Positions 34,357-44,773 are shown, numbered from the stretch's first letter. The stretch is 64,000 bases of DNA from Neobacillus massiliamazoniensis (GCF_001048695.1 NZ_CVRB01000001.1:992001-1056000); one strand, 5' to 3'. Numbers and translations: made by a program. Notes: a model not told the origin generated them from the sequence alone.

Positions 34357-34684
34357 TGAATCGGCTATCTTTGCGACTATTTTTTATTTGACTTGGCGTA
34401 GATACGGTATAAACAATTCTTCCCAATGATGAAGGATTGCACCCCGTTATTACTAGATTTAACACCGGAAGATCCCGGGATTTTTTTTCACCCAGTCCGT
34501 TCATAAACAGCCAGCAGGATTTTCCCAATCGTCACAAATTCATAAGAAGAACCGCCAAATCAAAGGTCAAGACCGTTATGTTGATAATAAACGCTTCAAT
34601 AGCGCCTATGTGATGTATGCGTTTACGAGTCAGTATAACGTTAAAAAATTTGAACTTTACTATATTAAAACGGAGTTGTTAATT
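34357..34684. other. Intergenic region arcC-arcD
   Basis: A 328-bp spacer. No clear promoter was identified. The bases 34541-34630 read in one frame as NRQIKGQDRYVDNKRFNSAY followed by VMYAFTSQ, which looks like a gene fragment, but I cannot name a family. A terminator at its left suggests arcD has its own promoter here or relies on read-through. Confidence 0.35.
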
Positions 34685-36022
34685 ATGAGTCAAAAAAAGA
34701 CGAAAATGAATGCTTTACAGTTAACCATATTAACGGCTGTAAATATGATGGGCTCTGGGATCATAATGCTTCCAACAAACTTAGCACAAGTAGGAACAAT
34801 GTCTATTCTTTCCTGGTTAGTGACTGCACTGGGATCTGTAGCATTGGCATATGGATTTGCCCAATGTGGGATCTACAGCCGTAAAGGCGGGGGCATGGGT
34901 GGATATTCCGAGTATGCTTTTGGTAAAGCCGGCAGCTTTATGGCCAACTATACGTATAGTTTGTCCTTGCTTGTTAGTAACGTAGCGATTGCTATAACTG
35001 CCGTAGGTTATGCAACAGTATTTTTAGGTGTGACACTTTCTCCTATTAATGTTTGTATTTGGACAATCATTTTATTATGGGTTACCACAGTTCTTAATTT
35101 TGGCGGTGCCCAAATTACCGGAAGAATTGGTTCAGTGACTGTATGGGGAGTCATTATCCCTGTAGTGGCTGTTAGTATTATTGGTTGGTTTTGGTTTGAT
35201 GGTCACCGTTATGTAACATCATGGAATCCACATCATTATTCGCTCTTTTCAGGAATTGGAAAATCAATTTCCATTACTTTATGGGCTTTCTTAGGACTTG
35301 AATCTGCATCTGCGAATATGGATGCCGTTGAAAATCCGGAAAAGAATGTTCCGATTGCCGTGCTTGGCGGTACTTTGGGAGCTGCTGTGGTTTATATTCT
35401 GTCAACAAACGTTATTGCCGGTATTGTTCCTAACGCGCATTTGGTAGAATCAAATGCTCCATTTGGTTTAGCATTTGCAACCATGTTTAACCCGGTTGTC
35501 GGTAAAGTGGTTATGGCCTTAATGGTTATTTCTTGCATAGGTTCTTTATTAGGCTGGCAGTTTACAATCGCCCAAGTATTCAAGAGCTCTGCTACAGAAG
35601 GATATTACCCTAAAGTATTTACGAAAATAACAAAAACCGAAACTCCGATTGTTGGAATGGTGATTCTTTGTATCGTTCAAACTTTATTAGCATTGATGAC
35701 AATCAGCCCGTCCTTAAATAAACAATTTAATACTTTAGTTAACTTGGCCGTCGTAACCAACATGATTCCATACTTATTATCTATGTCTGCCATAATGGTT
35801 ATGCAAAAAATTGCCAAAGTACCGGCTAAAAAGGCGAATATCAGTAACTTTGTAGCCGTAATTGCATCCCTTTACAGCCTATATGCTCTTTATGGCTCAG
35901 GTTTAGAAGCAATGACTTACGGCTCAATTGCTACCTTCGCTGGCTGGATATTGTACGGCTTTATTTCATACCGTTTTGACATGGAGAAAAATTCTGCATT
36001 AGTTAGCAATAAAGCTTCATAA
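34685..36022 (+). CDS. arcD: Arginine-ornithine antiporter (APC family)
   Basis: Basic amino-acid/polyamine antiporter of the APC superfamily, 445 aa with about twelve hydrophobic segments. It exchanges external arginine for ornithine produced by ArcB, so uptake costs no energy. The start is ATG 34685 with GGAGTTG; the longer frame from 34610 is not credible. Family features are TILTAVNMMGSGIIMLPTNL in the first helix (the G-S-G substrate motif), the conserved helix-6 block LWAFLGLESASANMDAVENP, and KNVPIAVLGG. Gene order here is A-B-C-D, versus A-B-D-C in B. licheniformis. Confidence 0.9.
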   Translation: MSQKKTKMNALQLTILTAVNMMGSGIIMLPTNLAQVGTMSILSWLVTALGSVALAYGFAQCGIYSRKGGGMGGYSEYAFGKAGSFMANYTYSLSLLVSNVAIAITAVGYATVFLGVTLSPINVCIWTIILLWVTTVLNFGGAQITGRIGSVTVWGVIIPVVAVSIIGWFWFDGHRYVTSWNPHHYSLFSGIGKSISITLWAFLGLESASANMDAVENPEKNVPIAVLGGTLGAAVVYILSTNVIAGIVPNAHLVESNAPFGLAFATMFNPVVGKVVMALMVISCIGSLLGWQFTIAQVFKSSATEGYYPKVFTKITKTETPIVGMVILCIVQTLLALMTISPSLNKQFNTLVNLAVVTNMIPYLLSMSAIMVMQKIAKVPAKKANISNFVAVIASLYSLYALYGSGLEAMTYGSIATFAGWILYGFISYRFDMEKNSALVSNKAS

Positions 36023-36084
36023 AATAAACGGAATGATGTTCTTTCAAAGATAATATTAATAGAAGAAATATAAAAGATGATTGG

Positions 36085-36127
36085 AAAAGGGGCAGCAAAT
36101 CGTAACGATTTGGATGTCCCTTTTTAA
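36085..36127 (+). terminator. Terminator after arcD
   Basis: An AAAAGGGGCA arm pairs with TGTCCCTTTTT, with inner AAATCG-CGATTT pairing. It lies 63 bases after the arcD stop. Confidence 0.72.
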
Positions 36128-36554
36128 TTGTTCTTAAAGGATTTCTTATACAATAGATGGCCTTTTGGTATACCAAATACGCTTTTCTTGTTTACTACTA
36201 AAAGAAAAAACTCTCCTCTAAAATGAAGAGAGCAGATATTAATATCTTCTTATTCTACTAACTTAATCAGGTTAAAAAAGATGTTCATATCCATAGTCAA
36301 ATCCATTGTGATTTTTTTATGAAATTACCAAAAGTCTGCACTTTTATGAATTCCTTTATATCCACGATTTGTTATCTCCTCACGAATACAACGGTAACCT
36401 TCTTAGACAAATTCAACAGCAGAGGAAACAAAAAATACAAATAAAAGGATATATTTCTAACTTTACAATACGTTTACAGCTCGCGGACAAGAATTTTACA
36501 ATCGGTTGGTACAATTGAAATACTATCGATAGAAAAAAATCAAGGGAGATGTTT
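36128..36554. other. Leader region of the metallophosphoesterase gene
   Basis: Contains a short hairpin with ctctcctc...gaagagag (about 36210-36231). Nearer the gene there is a plausible promoter region (TTTACA near 36472 and TTTACAAT-like boxes near 36495-36518). No small gene recognised. Confidence 0.35.
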
Positions 36555-39500
36555 ATGGTTACCTTAGCAAAATTTTACAAGATATTTTTTTCATTCATCC
36601 TGATAGTTTCATATCTACTCAGCAGCAGTGTTGGCTATATGGCGGTGCATGCAGCAAGTGATGGATATAGTTTAATAGAAGCCGAAAACTTTAGTTCCAA
36701 GTCGGGTTCCTACCTTAAAGTCGAAGCCTGCCCAGATGGTGGACAAAGTGTGGGAGGTACTAATGACAACCAGTATTTAGAATATAATAGTATTGATTTT
36801 GGTAGTGGAGTTAATGGTGCTACCAAATTTAGTGCAAGACTTTCAGTAAAGGGATCAAATGCAGGCGGTAATATTGAAATCAGGCTTGATAGTCCGACAG
36901 GTCCTTTAGCGGGAACACTTACTGTCTCTGCTACGGCTGCAGACAATTGGAATGTCTATCAGACTCAATCCACCGATATCGCCAATGTTACTGGAGTTCA
37001 TGATGTATACCTTGTATTCAAGGTAGCAGCGGGAAAAACATATGTAGCCAACCTCAACTGGTTTCAGTTTTCAAAAACGTTGAACAGCATTGACATTACA
37101 AAACAGCCAACAAAGAAAGTTTACAGTATTGGAGAGAGCCTTGATACCACGGGTATGGTAGTCACCGGCACCTACATAGATGGTACGACAAGGGTGGAGG
37201 AAGTCAGATCTTCCGATGTAAGCGGGTTTAACAGTTCAACTGCAGTGGCCAGCCAGACACTGACCGTCAATGTACGTGGTAAGACAGCAACCTACAACAT
37301 AGCGGTCGATGGTAAAAGCGCGTACACTCTAACAGAAGCCGAAAACTTTAGTTCCAAGTCGGGTGATTACCTTAAAGTCGAAGCCTGCCCAGATGGTGGA
37401 CAAAGTGTGGGAGGTACAAATGACAACCAGTATTTAGTATATAATAAAATTGACTTTGGCAGCGGTGTTAATGGCGCTACCAAATTTAGTGCAAGACTTT
37501 CAGTAAAGGGATCAAATGCAGGCGGTAATATTGAAATCAGGCTTGACAGTCCGACAGGTCCTTTAGCGGGAACACTTACTGTCTCTGCTACAGCAGCAGA
37601 CAACTGGAATGTCTATCAGACTCAATCTACCGATATCGCCAATGTTACTGGAATTCATGATGTATACCTTGTACTCAAGGTAGCGGCGGGAAAAACATAT
37701 GTAGCCAACCTCAACTGGTTTCAATTTTCAAAAACGTTGAACAGCATTAGCATTACAAAACCACCAGCAAAGACAGTTTACCGTATTGGAGAGAGCCTTG
37801 ATACCACGGGTATGGTGGTCACCGGTACCTACATAGACGGTACGACAAGGGTGGAGGAAGTCAGATCTTCCGATGTAAGTGGCTTCAACAGTTCAACTGC
37901 AGCAGCCGCCCAGAAGCTGACCATCAATGTACGTGGTAAGACAGCAACTTTTACAGTAGATATAAAGCCGAGGAATCTAACAAGCATCACAGCACCTGCA
38001 GCGATTACAGGAGTGATAAACGGAACAGCGCCAACAGCGGTGGCACTTGGATTGCCTAGCACAGTAGTAATGGTAACCGATGATGGAAATGTGAATGCAC
38101 CTGTAACATGGAATATAGCTGCCTCAGGATACGACCCGTCCGTGAAGACCGAGCAGAGTTTCAAGGTAACAGGAACAGTAGATCAGCCTTCAGACGTAAC
38201 AAATCCGAACAATGTAGCATTGTCAACAAGCATCAATGTGACTGTTCTTGCTTCGACAACCCCAGATAGGGATACAAGTTATAAATTCAGCTTTATGTCC
38301 ATTTCTGATACACATGCAAATACACCAGGTGATTTCGCTGATGTCTCACTTAACAATGCATTGCAGGACGCAATTGGTAATAATGTACAAAACGTTAGCG
38401 TTGTTGGAGATCTTACCGATTACGGAACAGATGCAGAATATAATTTATTTATGAACAGAATGAATAAATATCCTCAACTTAATGCCAACTATGTTTTAGG
38501 GAACCATGATGTAAGGTGGTTGCAGGGAGGATATGATACTGCTAAAAGCAGATTTTTGACACATACAGGTATGCCAAATACTTATTATGATAAGTGGATA
38601 AACGGATACCATTTCATCTATTTGGCAACAGAGACTGATGATAAAGACAGTGCATATCTTTCAGATACCCAACTTCAGTGGTTAAATGATAAGTTGGCAG
38701 AGGGTGCAAGTAAAGATAAACCGATATTTTTATTCCTTCATCAGCCACTAGATAACACTGTATATCAGGAATATCCGTGGGATCCTTATCAAAGTGATGC
38801 GGTACAGGATCAAAAATTAGAGGACATTATTGGAAAATATCCTCAAAGCTTATTAATAACGGGACATATACATTATCCTCTCACGTTACCGGGTACTTTT
38901 TATAACAAGCAGTACTTTTCAATGGTAAGAGATGGAGCTGTTAAGGATTCAGGTCAAGGCTTGATTGTTGATGTTTATGCCGACAGGGTTGTGCTAAATG
39001 GAAGAGACTTCAACACAAAGAGTACGGTAACTAAGTGGACCATCAATAATTATACAGCCGATGCACTTGCAGCGGATAAGCAAGCGCCTACCGCACCAAC
39101 TAATGTCACAACGAAAGTATTAACAGACAAGATGGTAAATCTGTCATGGGATGTAGCTACTGATAATTTTAAGGGTAATGTAGGTGTTACAGGTTACGAT
39201 ATTTATAATGGTGATACTCTAATTGGGTCAACAACAGGGCGTACGAACTTTAAAGTAACAGGATTGACTCCAAATACGACATATCAATTTACTGTAAAAG
39301 CTAAGGATGAAGCAGGAAATATTTCAGAGTCTAGTAGTCCATTAAAAGTTACTACTTTAGGCTACGATCCTGCTCCGGTAAATTTGGCTCTGAACAAGAC
39401 GGTTACATCCAACGGAAGTATAGCAGGATACGAACCTTCCAAGGCAGTAGATGGATCAGCTGCAAGTGGCAGTAAGTGGTCTTCGAATACTAACGGGGAC

Positions 39501-40553
39501 AAATGGCTAATGGTTGATCTTGGAGAAAATTATGACATATCCAGATGGGTAGTAAAGCATGCTGGAGAAGGCGGAGAGACCTTATCCCTGAATACAAAAA
39601 ATTATAAGCTTCAAGGAAGTCTAGATGGAACTGTCTGGAGTGACCTGGATTCAGTAGAAGGAAACGTTTCGAACAGCACGGACAGGTATATACCGAAAAC
39701 CAACGTAAGGTATGTAAGGCTTTATATTACTACGCCGCAAAATGCTAATGAAACGGGAACTGCAAATATTTATGAATTTGAGGTCTATGGGCGAAGCGCC
39801 GATGTTCAACCGCCAGTTACAACGGTAACGACAGATGGGGTTACTGGTGACGGCGCTTGGAACTCACGAGATGTGAATGTGAAGTTCACTGCAGAGGACG
39901 ATCCTAATGGAACTGGTGTAAATCGCATCGAGACAAGGGTAGACGGCGGTGATTGGACAAACAAAACTGAATTAACGCTGACTACTGATGGTATGCACAG
40001 TATAGAGTATCGAGCCATAGATAACGCTGGCAATGTGGAAGCAGTGAAACATCTTGCCATTGGTATCGATAAGACTGCTCCGGAAATCTCGGTATCCGTA
40101 CCAGGGGATGGGAGCATATATGAAAATTCCAGTGATCTGACACCTGAGTTTGCATTGGCCGACAACTTATCAGGTGTTGACAACAGTAAAACGATGGTGA
40201 CTCTTGATACGAATTTTTACAAAATCGGAACGACGATCCCGCTGTATACGTTGCCGCTTGGTCCTCATACCCTTGTTATATCCTCAATTGACCAAGCCGG
40301 CAATATGGGGAGTAAAACTGTTCACTTTCAGACAGTGGCCAGCATTGATTCCTTAAAGGCGTTGGTGACGCGCTTTGTCGATACGAAATGGATCGATAAT
40401 GCCGGAATTTCCAATAGCCTGCAGGCCAAATTGGCAAACAACGATTTGAACAGTTTTGTGAATGAAGTAAATGCACAAAACGGGAAACACATTTCAAGTG
40501 TAGCTGCAACCTATTTGCTGCGAGACGCTCAATATGTTTTGTCACAACAATAG
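36555..40553 (+). CDS. Secreted multidomain metallophosphoesterase with carbohydrate-binding modules
   Basis: Extracellular protein of 1332 aa. The start is ATG 36555, placed six bases after AAGGGAG; the ATG two codons earlier overlaps the site. A signal peptide covers 1-35 (cut after VHAAS). Domain order: CBM6-like (35-173), Ig-like (175-250), a second CBM6-like (255-395), a second Ig-like (397-470), Ig-like (475-560), calcineurin-type phosphoesterase (about 575-815) with SDTHAN, GDLTD, GNHD, LHQPLD and GHIHYP metal ligands, fibronectin III (842-930), F5/8-type discoidin (939-1078), two Ig-like modules (1090-1255) and a C-terminal FIMAH-like helical domain (1263-1332). The first two CBM-Ig pairs are an internal duplication. 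It likely cleaves phosphoesters on or near polysaccharides outside the cell. Confidence 0.87.
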   Translation: MVTLAKFYKIFFSFILIVSYLLSSSVGYMAVHAASDGYSLIEAENFSSKSGSYLKVEACPDGGQSVGGTNDNQYLEYNSIDFGSGVNGATKFSARLSVKGSNAGGNIEIRLDSPTGPLAGTLTVSATAADNWNVYQTQSTDIANVTGVHDVYLVFKVAAGKTYVANLNWFQFSKTLNSIDITKQPTKKVYSIGESLDTTGMVVTGTYIDGTTRVEEVRSSDVSGFNSSTAVASQTLTVNVRGKTATYNIAVDGKSAYTLTEAENFSSKSGDYLKVEACPDGGQSVGGTNDNQYLVYNKIDFGSGVNGATKFSARLSVKGSNAGGNIEIRLDSPTGPLAGTLTVSATAADNWNVYQTQSTDIANVTGIHDVYLVLKVAAGKTYVANLNWFQFSKTLNSISITKPPAKTVYRIGESLDTTGMVVTGTYIDGTTRVEEVRSSDVSGFNSSTAAAAQKLTINVRGKTATFTVDIKPRNLTSITAPAAITGVINGTAPTAVALGLPSTVVMVTDDGNVNAPVTWNIAASGYDPSVKTEQSFKVTGTVDQPSDVTNPNNVALSTSINVTVLASTTPDRDTSYKFSFMSISDTHANTPGDFADVSLNNALQDAIGNNVQNVSVVGDLTDYGTDAEYNLFMNRMNKYPQLNANYVLGNHDVRWLQGGYDTAKSRFLTHTGMPNTYYDKWINGYHFIYLATETDDKDSAYLSDTQLQWLNDKLAEGASKDKPIFLFLHQPLDNTVYQEYPWDPYQSDAVQDQKLEDIIGKYPQSLLITGHIHYPLTLPGTFYNKQYFSMVRDGAVKDSGQGLIVDVYADRVVLNGRDFNTKSTVTKWTINNYTADALAADKQAPTAPTNVTTKVLTDKMVNLSWDVATDNFKGNVGVTGYDIYNGDTLIGSTTGRTNFKVTGLTPNTTYQFTVKAKDEAGNISESSSPLKVTTLGYDPAPVNLALNKTVTSNGSIAGYEPSKAVDGSAASGSKWSSNTNGDKWLMVDLGENYDISRWVVKHAGEGGETLSLNTKNYKLQGSLDGTVWSDLDSVEGNVSNSTDRYIPKTNVRYVRLYITTPQNANETGTANIYEFEVYGRSADVQPPVTTVTTDGVTGDGAWNSRDVNVKFTAEDDPNGTGVNRIETRVDGGDWTNKTELTLTTDGMHSIEYRAIDNAGNVEAVKHLAIGIDKTAPEISVSVPGDGSIYENSSDLTPEFALADNLSGVDNSKTMVTLDTNFYKIGTTIPLYTLPLGPHTLVISSIDQAGNMGSKTVHFQTVASIDSLKALVTRFVDTKWIDNAGISNSLQAKLANNDLNSFVNEVNAQNGKHISSVAATYLLRDAQYVLSQQ

Positions 40554-40604
40554 TGCATTTTTGAAAAGATAGAGGAAACCGATTCAAGCATGGCTAGAGT
40601 TATA

Positions 40605-40646
40605 AACAAACAGACGACCAATTGTATGGTCGTCTGTTTGTTTATT
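40605..40646 (+). terminator. Strong terminator after the metallophosphoesterase
   Basis: A perfect 16-bp stem (40605-40620 with 40627-40642) with a 6-base loop, followed by TTTATT. Confidence 0.88.
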
Positions 40647-40667
40647 AGGGGTAGAGGGAGCTAAACA

Positions 40668-41117
40668 GTGGTTATACCGTTATGGAAAAACAATCATCTT
40701 ATTCGTGAGTTTTCAATTATTGGTTCAATGAACGAGGAGATGAGAGAATTATCGGAAATGAATTCTGTTCCAGCTTTAATTCAAGCGGGTCATTTATATT
40801 CCGATTTTTTATCTTGTAATAAAAGTTTTTTGTCATTTATTTGGTCCCCTGAAATGGTACAGAACAAAGATGTAAGTGGAAAAGTTGTTGACATTATTCA
40901 TTCAATGTCTGAACATATCACCATGCATCTGACAAGGGCAGTTTCTGGTCCTGTTGAAAAACAGAAGATTGAATTGGCTACTTCAATGTTTCTTTCAACC
41001 TTATTTACCCATTTTTTTGTTGGAGAAAGAATATCAGATGAACACACTCATGAAAATGATAACTATATCGAGGATTTAGTAAATCTTATATTAAAAGGAC
41101 TAGATAATTCCAATTAA
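40668..41117 (+). CDS. TetR-type ligand-binding domain without HTH (possible remnant)
   Basis: A 149-aa all-helical protein whose pattern (NEEMRELSEMNSVPALIQAG, then FLSCNKSFLSFIWSPEMVQN and the final IEDLVNLILKGLDN) resembles the C-terminal half of TetR/AcrR regulators. The N-terminal 45-residue HTH is absent and the bases upstream are a terminator, so it is either a truncated relic or an HTH-less modulator. A GTG start with AGGGAG nine bases upstream is available, arguing for expression. The next gene, 140 bases downstream, encodes an HXXEE membrane protein that might be its former target. Family assignment is tentative. Confidence 0.45.
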   Translation: MVIPLWKNNHLIREFSIIGSMNEEMRELSEMNSVPALIQAGHLYSDFLSCNKSFLSFIWSPEMVQNKDVSGKVVDIIHSMSEHITMHLTRAVSGPVEKQKIELATSMFLSTLFTHFFVGERISDEHTHENDNYIEDLVNLILKGLDNSN

Positions 41118-41256
41118 GAATACTAAATTTTTTTTGAATAATATTGAGTGTTTACTCAGTGGGTAAAGCAGAACTGTTGAATTTTGGTAATCTATGTCAC
41201 AAGAGGTAAGTCTATTATTGTTAATAGTTATGAAGGATATAAAGAGGTGATGAAAA

Positions 41257-41793
41257 ATGACAGATATGCAAGTTCTTATTTGGCTTTTCCCTTTACTTTT
41301 TATGTTCCATGATTTTGAAGAAATAATTTTCATGCGAGCATGGATAGGCAAAAATAAAAGTAATTTAAGTGAAAGGTTTCCTGTATTATCAAAAAAGTTA
41401 TTGCCTCATTTTGAAAATATGACAACATCTGCCTTCGCTTTAGGGGTAGCGGAAGAATTCATTTTAATTAGTATAATTACGATCGTTTCCTATATGACAA
41501 ATTGGTATAGTTTATGGATCGGTTCATTTATTGCCTTTACTTTGCATTTGTTAATACATTGTTTTCAAGCACTGATAGTGAGGAAATATATACCTGTTAT
41601 TGTTACAAGTGTTATTTGTTTGCCTATTTGTATTTATATTATTAAGCAAATAATTCAGATTGCCTCGTTAAATACTATCATTTTGTACTCTATTTTGTGC
41701 TTTATTATTATGGTAATCAATTTATTTGTCATTCATAAGGTTATGGCTATATTTAGCAAATGGATAGTCCGATATGAGCATCAAAGTAAATAA
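41257..41793 (+). CDS. HXXEE-domain membrane protein
   Basis: A 178-aa polytopic membrane protein with four to five hydrophobic segments. The signature His18-Asp-Phe-Glu21-Glu22 lies in LFMFHDFEEIIFMRAWI. A second conserved Glu pair lies in GVAEEFILI and a His cluster in LHLLIHCFQA. HXXEE proteins resemble intramembrane metal-site proteins, but no activity is established. The start is ATG with GAGGTGATG. Confidence 0.8.
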   Translation: MTDMQVLIWLFPLLFMFHDFEEIIFMRAWIGKNKSNLSERFPVLSKKLLPHFENMTTSAFALGVAEEFILISIITIVSYMTNWYSLWIGSFIAFTLHLLIHCFQALIVRKYIPVIVTSVICLPICIYIIKQIIQIASLNTIILYSILCFIIMVINLFVIHKVMAIFSKWIVRYEHQSK

Positions 41794-42120
41794 ATGAACA
41801 ATATTCATATTATATGTTATAAAGAATATTTTCTTGAACAAGTAACGAATGCGATTGCTCAATTAGGGTAGTCGCTATTTGTGTTAACGGCTTAGTTGAA
41901 ACTGATAATTGGGGTGAACTTCACATGTAACCCCCATTTCTTCTTCAACGGAAAAGTCGAATAAATTCAGGTGCTTTTATGTAAGATTTTTGCATCACTT
42001 TAAAAATCTTCAAAGAACTTCTATTTCTTATTCTTTTATAGAAAGGATGTGACATAATTTTCTATTTGGAAATCCATAATAGAAATAGATTAAAACAGAT
42101 ATAGGAAGGATCCAGGGTGC
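41794..42120. other. Intergenic region before the ger operon
   Basis: A 327-bp gap. Bases 41850-41895 carry a gcgattgctcaattagggta element with following gtcgctatttgtgttaacgg, related to sequences at 53917-53963. No promoter was securely recognised; a forespore sigma-G promoter is expected for a germinant-receptor operon. Confidence 0.35.
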
Positions 42121-43668
42121 ATGTTTTATTTACTAAAGGTTTTAAAAGACTTATACAACTCAGGTAATAAACAAGAAAGTAACAATGCTCATATTTCTAA
42201 TAAAAACAATGAAGATATTGTGCTATCCCCTGATGTATCCATAAATATCAAGTATATTCAGCGACGGTTTTATGAGTCTCCTGATTTGGTCATCCGGCGC
42301 TTTCAGATTAAAGCGACTCAATCCGAAGCGGCTTTAGTGTATTTTTCTGGATTATCCGATAAAAATTCAATTCAACATAATGTTTTACAGCCCTTGATAC
42401 ACGGCACCACCGACTATATCACAGTGTTGCCTGTCACAGTGGGGAAGACGAAAGTTGTCGAAGTCTGGAGTCAGGTTGAACAGGCGATCTTAAATGGAAA
42501 TAGTGTTTTATTTATTAACGGGCAAATAACAGGATATCAATTAGATACAAAAGGTGGTCCAAAAATTGACATAAAAGAGCCTCATATCGAGATATCCTTA
42601 AAGGGAACACACCAGAGCTTTGTAGAATCTGATAGTCAGAATATTGCTCTTATACGAAGATACATCCCTCAACAGGAACTCATTTTGAAAGAGATGACGG
42701 TTGGTATACGAGGGAAGACGAAGGTTACTATTTTATATTTAAAAGATGTGGCATCCAAAGAAGTGCTAAAAGAATTGGAATCGAGAATTGAAAAAATAGA
42801 CGTTGATGCCATTATTAATACAGGTGAACTTTTAGAGTTCATTGAAGATAATCCATATTCACCTTTTCCACAATTTATATTAACTGAAAGGCCAGATACG
42901 ACTGTATCCCATATTCTCCAAGGGCGATTTGCAGTTGTTGTGGATCGTTCTCCCTTTGTTTTGATTGCTCCTTCCGGTTTCACCTCCTTTTTTCAGGCGG
43001 TGGATGATTATAGTACACGATGGCTAGTTGCCTCCTTCATTCGTATACTTCGTTTTGTAGCTTTTATGATTGCTTTATTTCTTCCAGCAACCTATGTTGC
43101 GTTAATATCATTTAATTTTGAAGTTATTCCGATACAGCTTTACCTTTCAATTGCCGAATCAAGGACCCAAGTTCCATTTTCACCGGTAATGGAAGCATTT
43201 CTCATGGAGTTGACTTTGGAAATGATGCGTGAAGGAGCTGTCCGTTTGCCTACTCCAATCGGGCAAACGGTTGGTATTGTGGGAGGCATTATTATTGGAC
43301 AAGCTGCCGTTCAAGCCGGTATTGTGAGCAATATTATGATTATTGTGGTAGCTGTAACTGCCATTGCTTCTTTCATTATTCCTAATTATGACATGGGCTC
43401 AGCGATTAGATTACTTCGATTCCCCATGATGCTATTGGCTGCCTTCTTCGGCTTTGTCGGAATTGTCATCGGCTCAATGACTTTGGTTGCACATTTCGTT
43501 AGTCTTGAATCTTTGGGAATACCGTATGGAAGCCCATTGGCTCCTTTTCGATTTTCCGACATGAAAGATACCTTTATTCGATTGCCTTTATGGAAAATGA
43601 ATAAACGGCCTAAAGGTGCAAGGGCGATTCAATCTACTCGGCAAGGGGAAAGTCGTAAAAAAAGGTGA
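42121..43668 (+). CDS. GerA-type spore germinant receptor, A subunit
   Basis: A 515-aa subunit of a GerA-family nutrient germinant receptor in the inner spore membrane. The soluble N-terminal part (about 1-285) contains the two-domain GerAA fold with SPDLVIRRF and KVTILYLKDVAS. It is followed by the membrane part with the highly conserved blocks PFVLIAPSGFTSFFQAVDDY, VPFSPVMEAFLMELTLEMMR, REGAVRLPTPIGQTVGIVGG and IPNYDMGSAIRLLRFP. First gene of a three-gene operon. The following B subunit starts five bases after its stop. The germinant recognised cannot be predicted. Confidence 0.95.
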   Translation: MFYLLKVLKDLYNSGNKQESNNAHISNKNNEDIVLSPDVSINIKYIQRRFYESPDLVIRRFQIKATQSEAALVYFSGLSDKNSIQHNVLQPLIHGTTDYITVLPVTVGKTKVVEVWSQVEQAILNGNSVLFINGQITGYQLDTKGGPKIDIKEPHIEISLKGTHQSFVESDSQNIALIRRYIPQQELILKEMTVGIRGKTKVTILYLKDVASKEVLKELESRIEKIDVDAIINTGELLEFIEDNPYSPFPQFILTERPDTTVSHILQGRFAVVVDRSPFVLIAPSGFTSFFQAVDDYSTRWLVASFIRILRFVAFMIALFLPATYVALISFNFEVIPIQLYLSIAESRTQVPFSPVMEAFLMELTLEMMREGAVRLPTPIGQTVGIVGGIIIGQAAVQAGIVSNIMIIVVAVTAIASFIIPNYDMGSAIRLLRFPMMLLAAFFGFVGIVIGSMTLVAHFVSLESLGIPYGSPLAPFRFSDMKDTFIRLPLWKMNKRPKGARAIQSTRQGESRKKR

Positions 43669-43672
43669 AACG

Positions 43673-44773
43673 ATGAAAAAGTATGCCTACAACGAAATTA
43701 CATTGATGCAGTATATTTTCTTGATTAACGGCACCCAGGTAGCGACGGGAATTTTCTCCCTCCCCCGATTGCTTGCAGAAAAAGCAGGTCCGGATGGCTG
43801 GATTTCTATTCTCTTAGGCGGTTTCTTATCTATTGTGGCTAGTATTTTTATTGTGAAGACATGTGAACGGTATCCAGATGACACACTATATGAATTATCT
43901 ATCCGTTTTTTCGGGAAAGTAATCGGAAAGATCATTATTCTTATTTACATGATTTATTTTATTTTTTATGGATGGTCAATTTTTGTTAATTCCATTCTTT
44001 ATATTAAGGGATGGCTTCTTCCTAGAACGCCGGATTACTTGATTATGATATTGTTTTCGATTCCTACTTATTTAGTTGCACGTAACGGAATCCGTGTTAT
44101 TGGGCGATACAATGAGTTGTTTTTTTATTTGATGATTTGGATTCTTTTTCTTTTCTTCATTCCGTTTAAAGATGCCCATTGGTTGAATTTTCTTCCTATT
44201 CTAAGGGATGGATGGAAACCTGTGCTATCAGCTGTCCCTTCTAGTATTTTTTCTTTTATAGGATTTGATATTGCGTTCTTCTTGCACCCCTTTCTGCAAA
44301 AAAAGCAGCATGCAGTAAAAGGCGTTGTAATTGCTAATCTCCTTACCATGTCGTTTTACTTATTTTTAACGATTAGCTGTTATGCCTATTTTAGTCCTGA
44401 CGGAATTACAGAATTTAATCAACCGGTATTGAGTTTGCTGAAAACCATAGAATTTCGTTTTTTAGAACGTTTTGATATGGTGGTTTTGGCAGTTTATCTG
44501 CCTATAATCTCAACTTCTTGGATTCCTATCATGTACTTTGCAGCATTTTGCTCTAGTCAACTTTTGAACAAACAAAATCATAGTTCTCATATCGTCGTGT
44601 TTTTATTGTTATATATTGGATTGATTTTTTGGATGCACCCTACATGGATACAATTGGGATCTTACCAAAATATAGCTGCGAAAAGCGGGGTACTGTCGGC
44701 TTATATATTTCCTGTATTTCTTTGGATTTATAGTTGGGGATTTAAAAAGTATCATCGGAGGAAGATACATTGA
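43673..44773 (+). CDS. GerB-type spore germinant receptor, B subunit
   Basis: A 366-aa APC-fold membrane protein with about ten helices, the probable ligand-binding subunit of the receptor. The start is ATG 43673 with AAAAGGTGA overlapping the end of the A-subunit gene; the longer frame from 43616 overlaps it by 53 bases and is rejected. Family blocks are YNEITLMQYIFLINGTQVAT at the N-terminus and GRYNELFFYLMIW in the middle. Its stop overlaps the start of the C subunit, so the three subunits are translationally coupled. Confidence 0.94.
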   Translation: MKKYAYNEITLMQYIFLINGTQVATGIFSLPRLLAEKAGPDGWISILLGGFLSIVASIFIVKTCERYPDDTLYELSIRFFGKVIGKIIILIYMIYFIFYGWSIFVNSILYIKGWLLPRTPDYLIMILFSIPTYLVARNGIRVIGRYNELFFYLMIWILFLFFIPFKDAHWLNFLPILRDGWKPVLSAVPSSIFSFIGFDIAFFLHPFLQKKQHAVKGVVIANLLTMSFYLFLTISCYAYFSPDGITEFNQPVLSLLKTIEFRFLERFDMVVLAVYLPIISTSWIPIMYFAAFCSSQLLNKQNHSSHIVVFLLLYIGLIFWMHPTWIQLGSYQNIAAKSGVLSAYIFPVFLWIYSWGFKKYHRRKIH

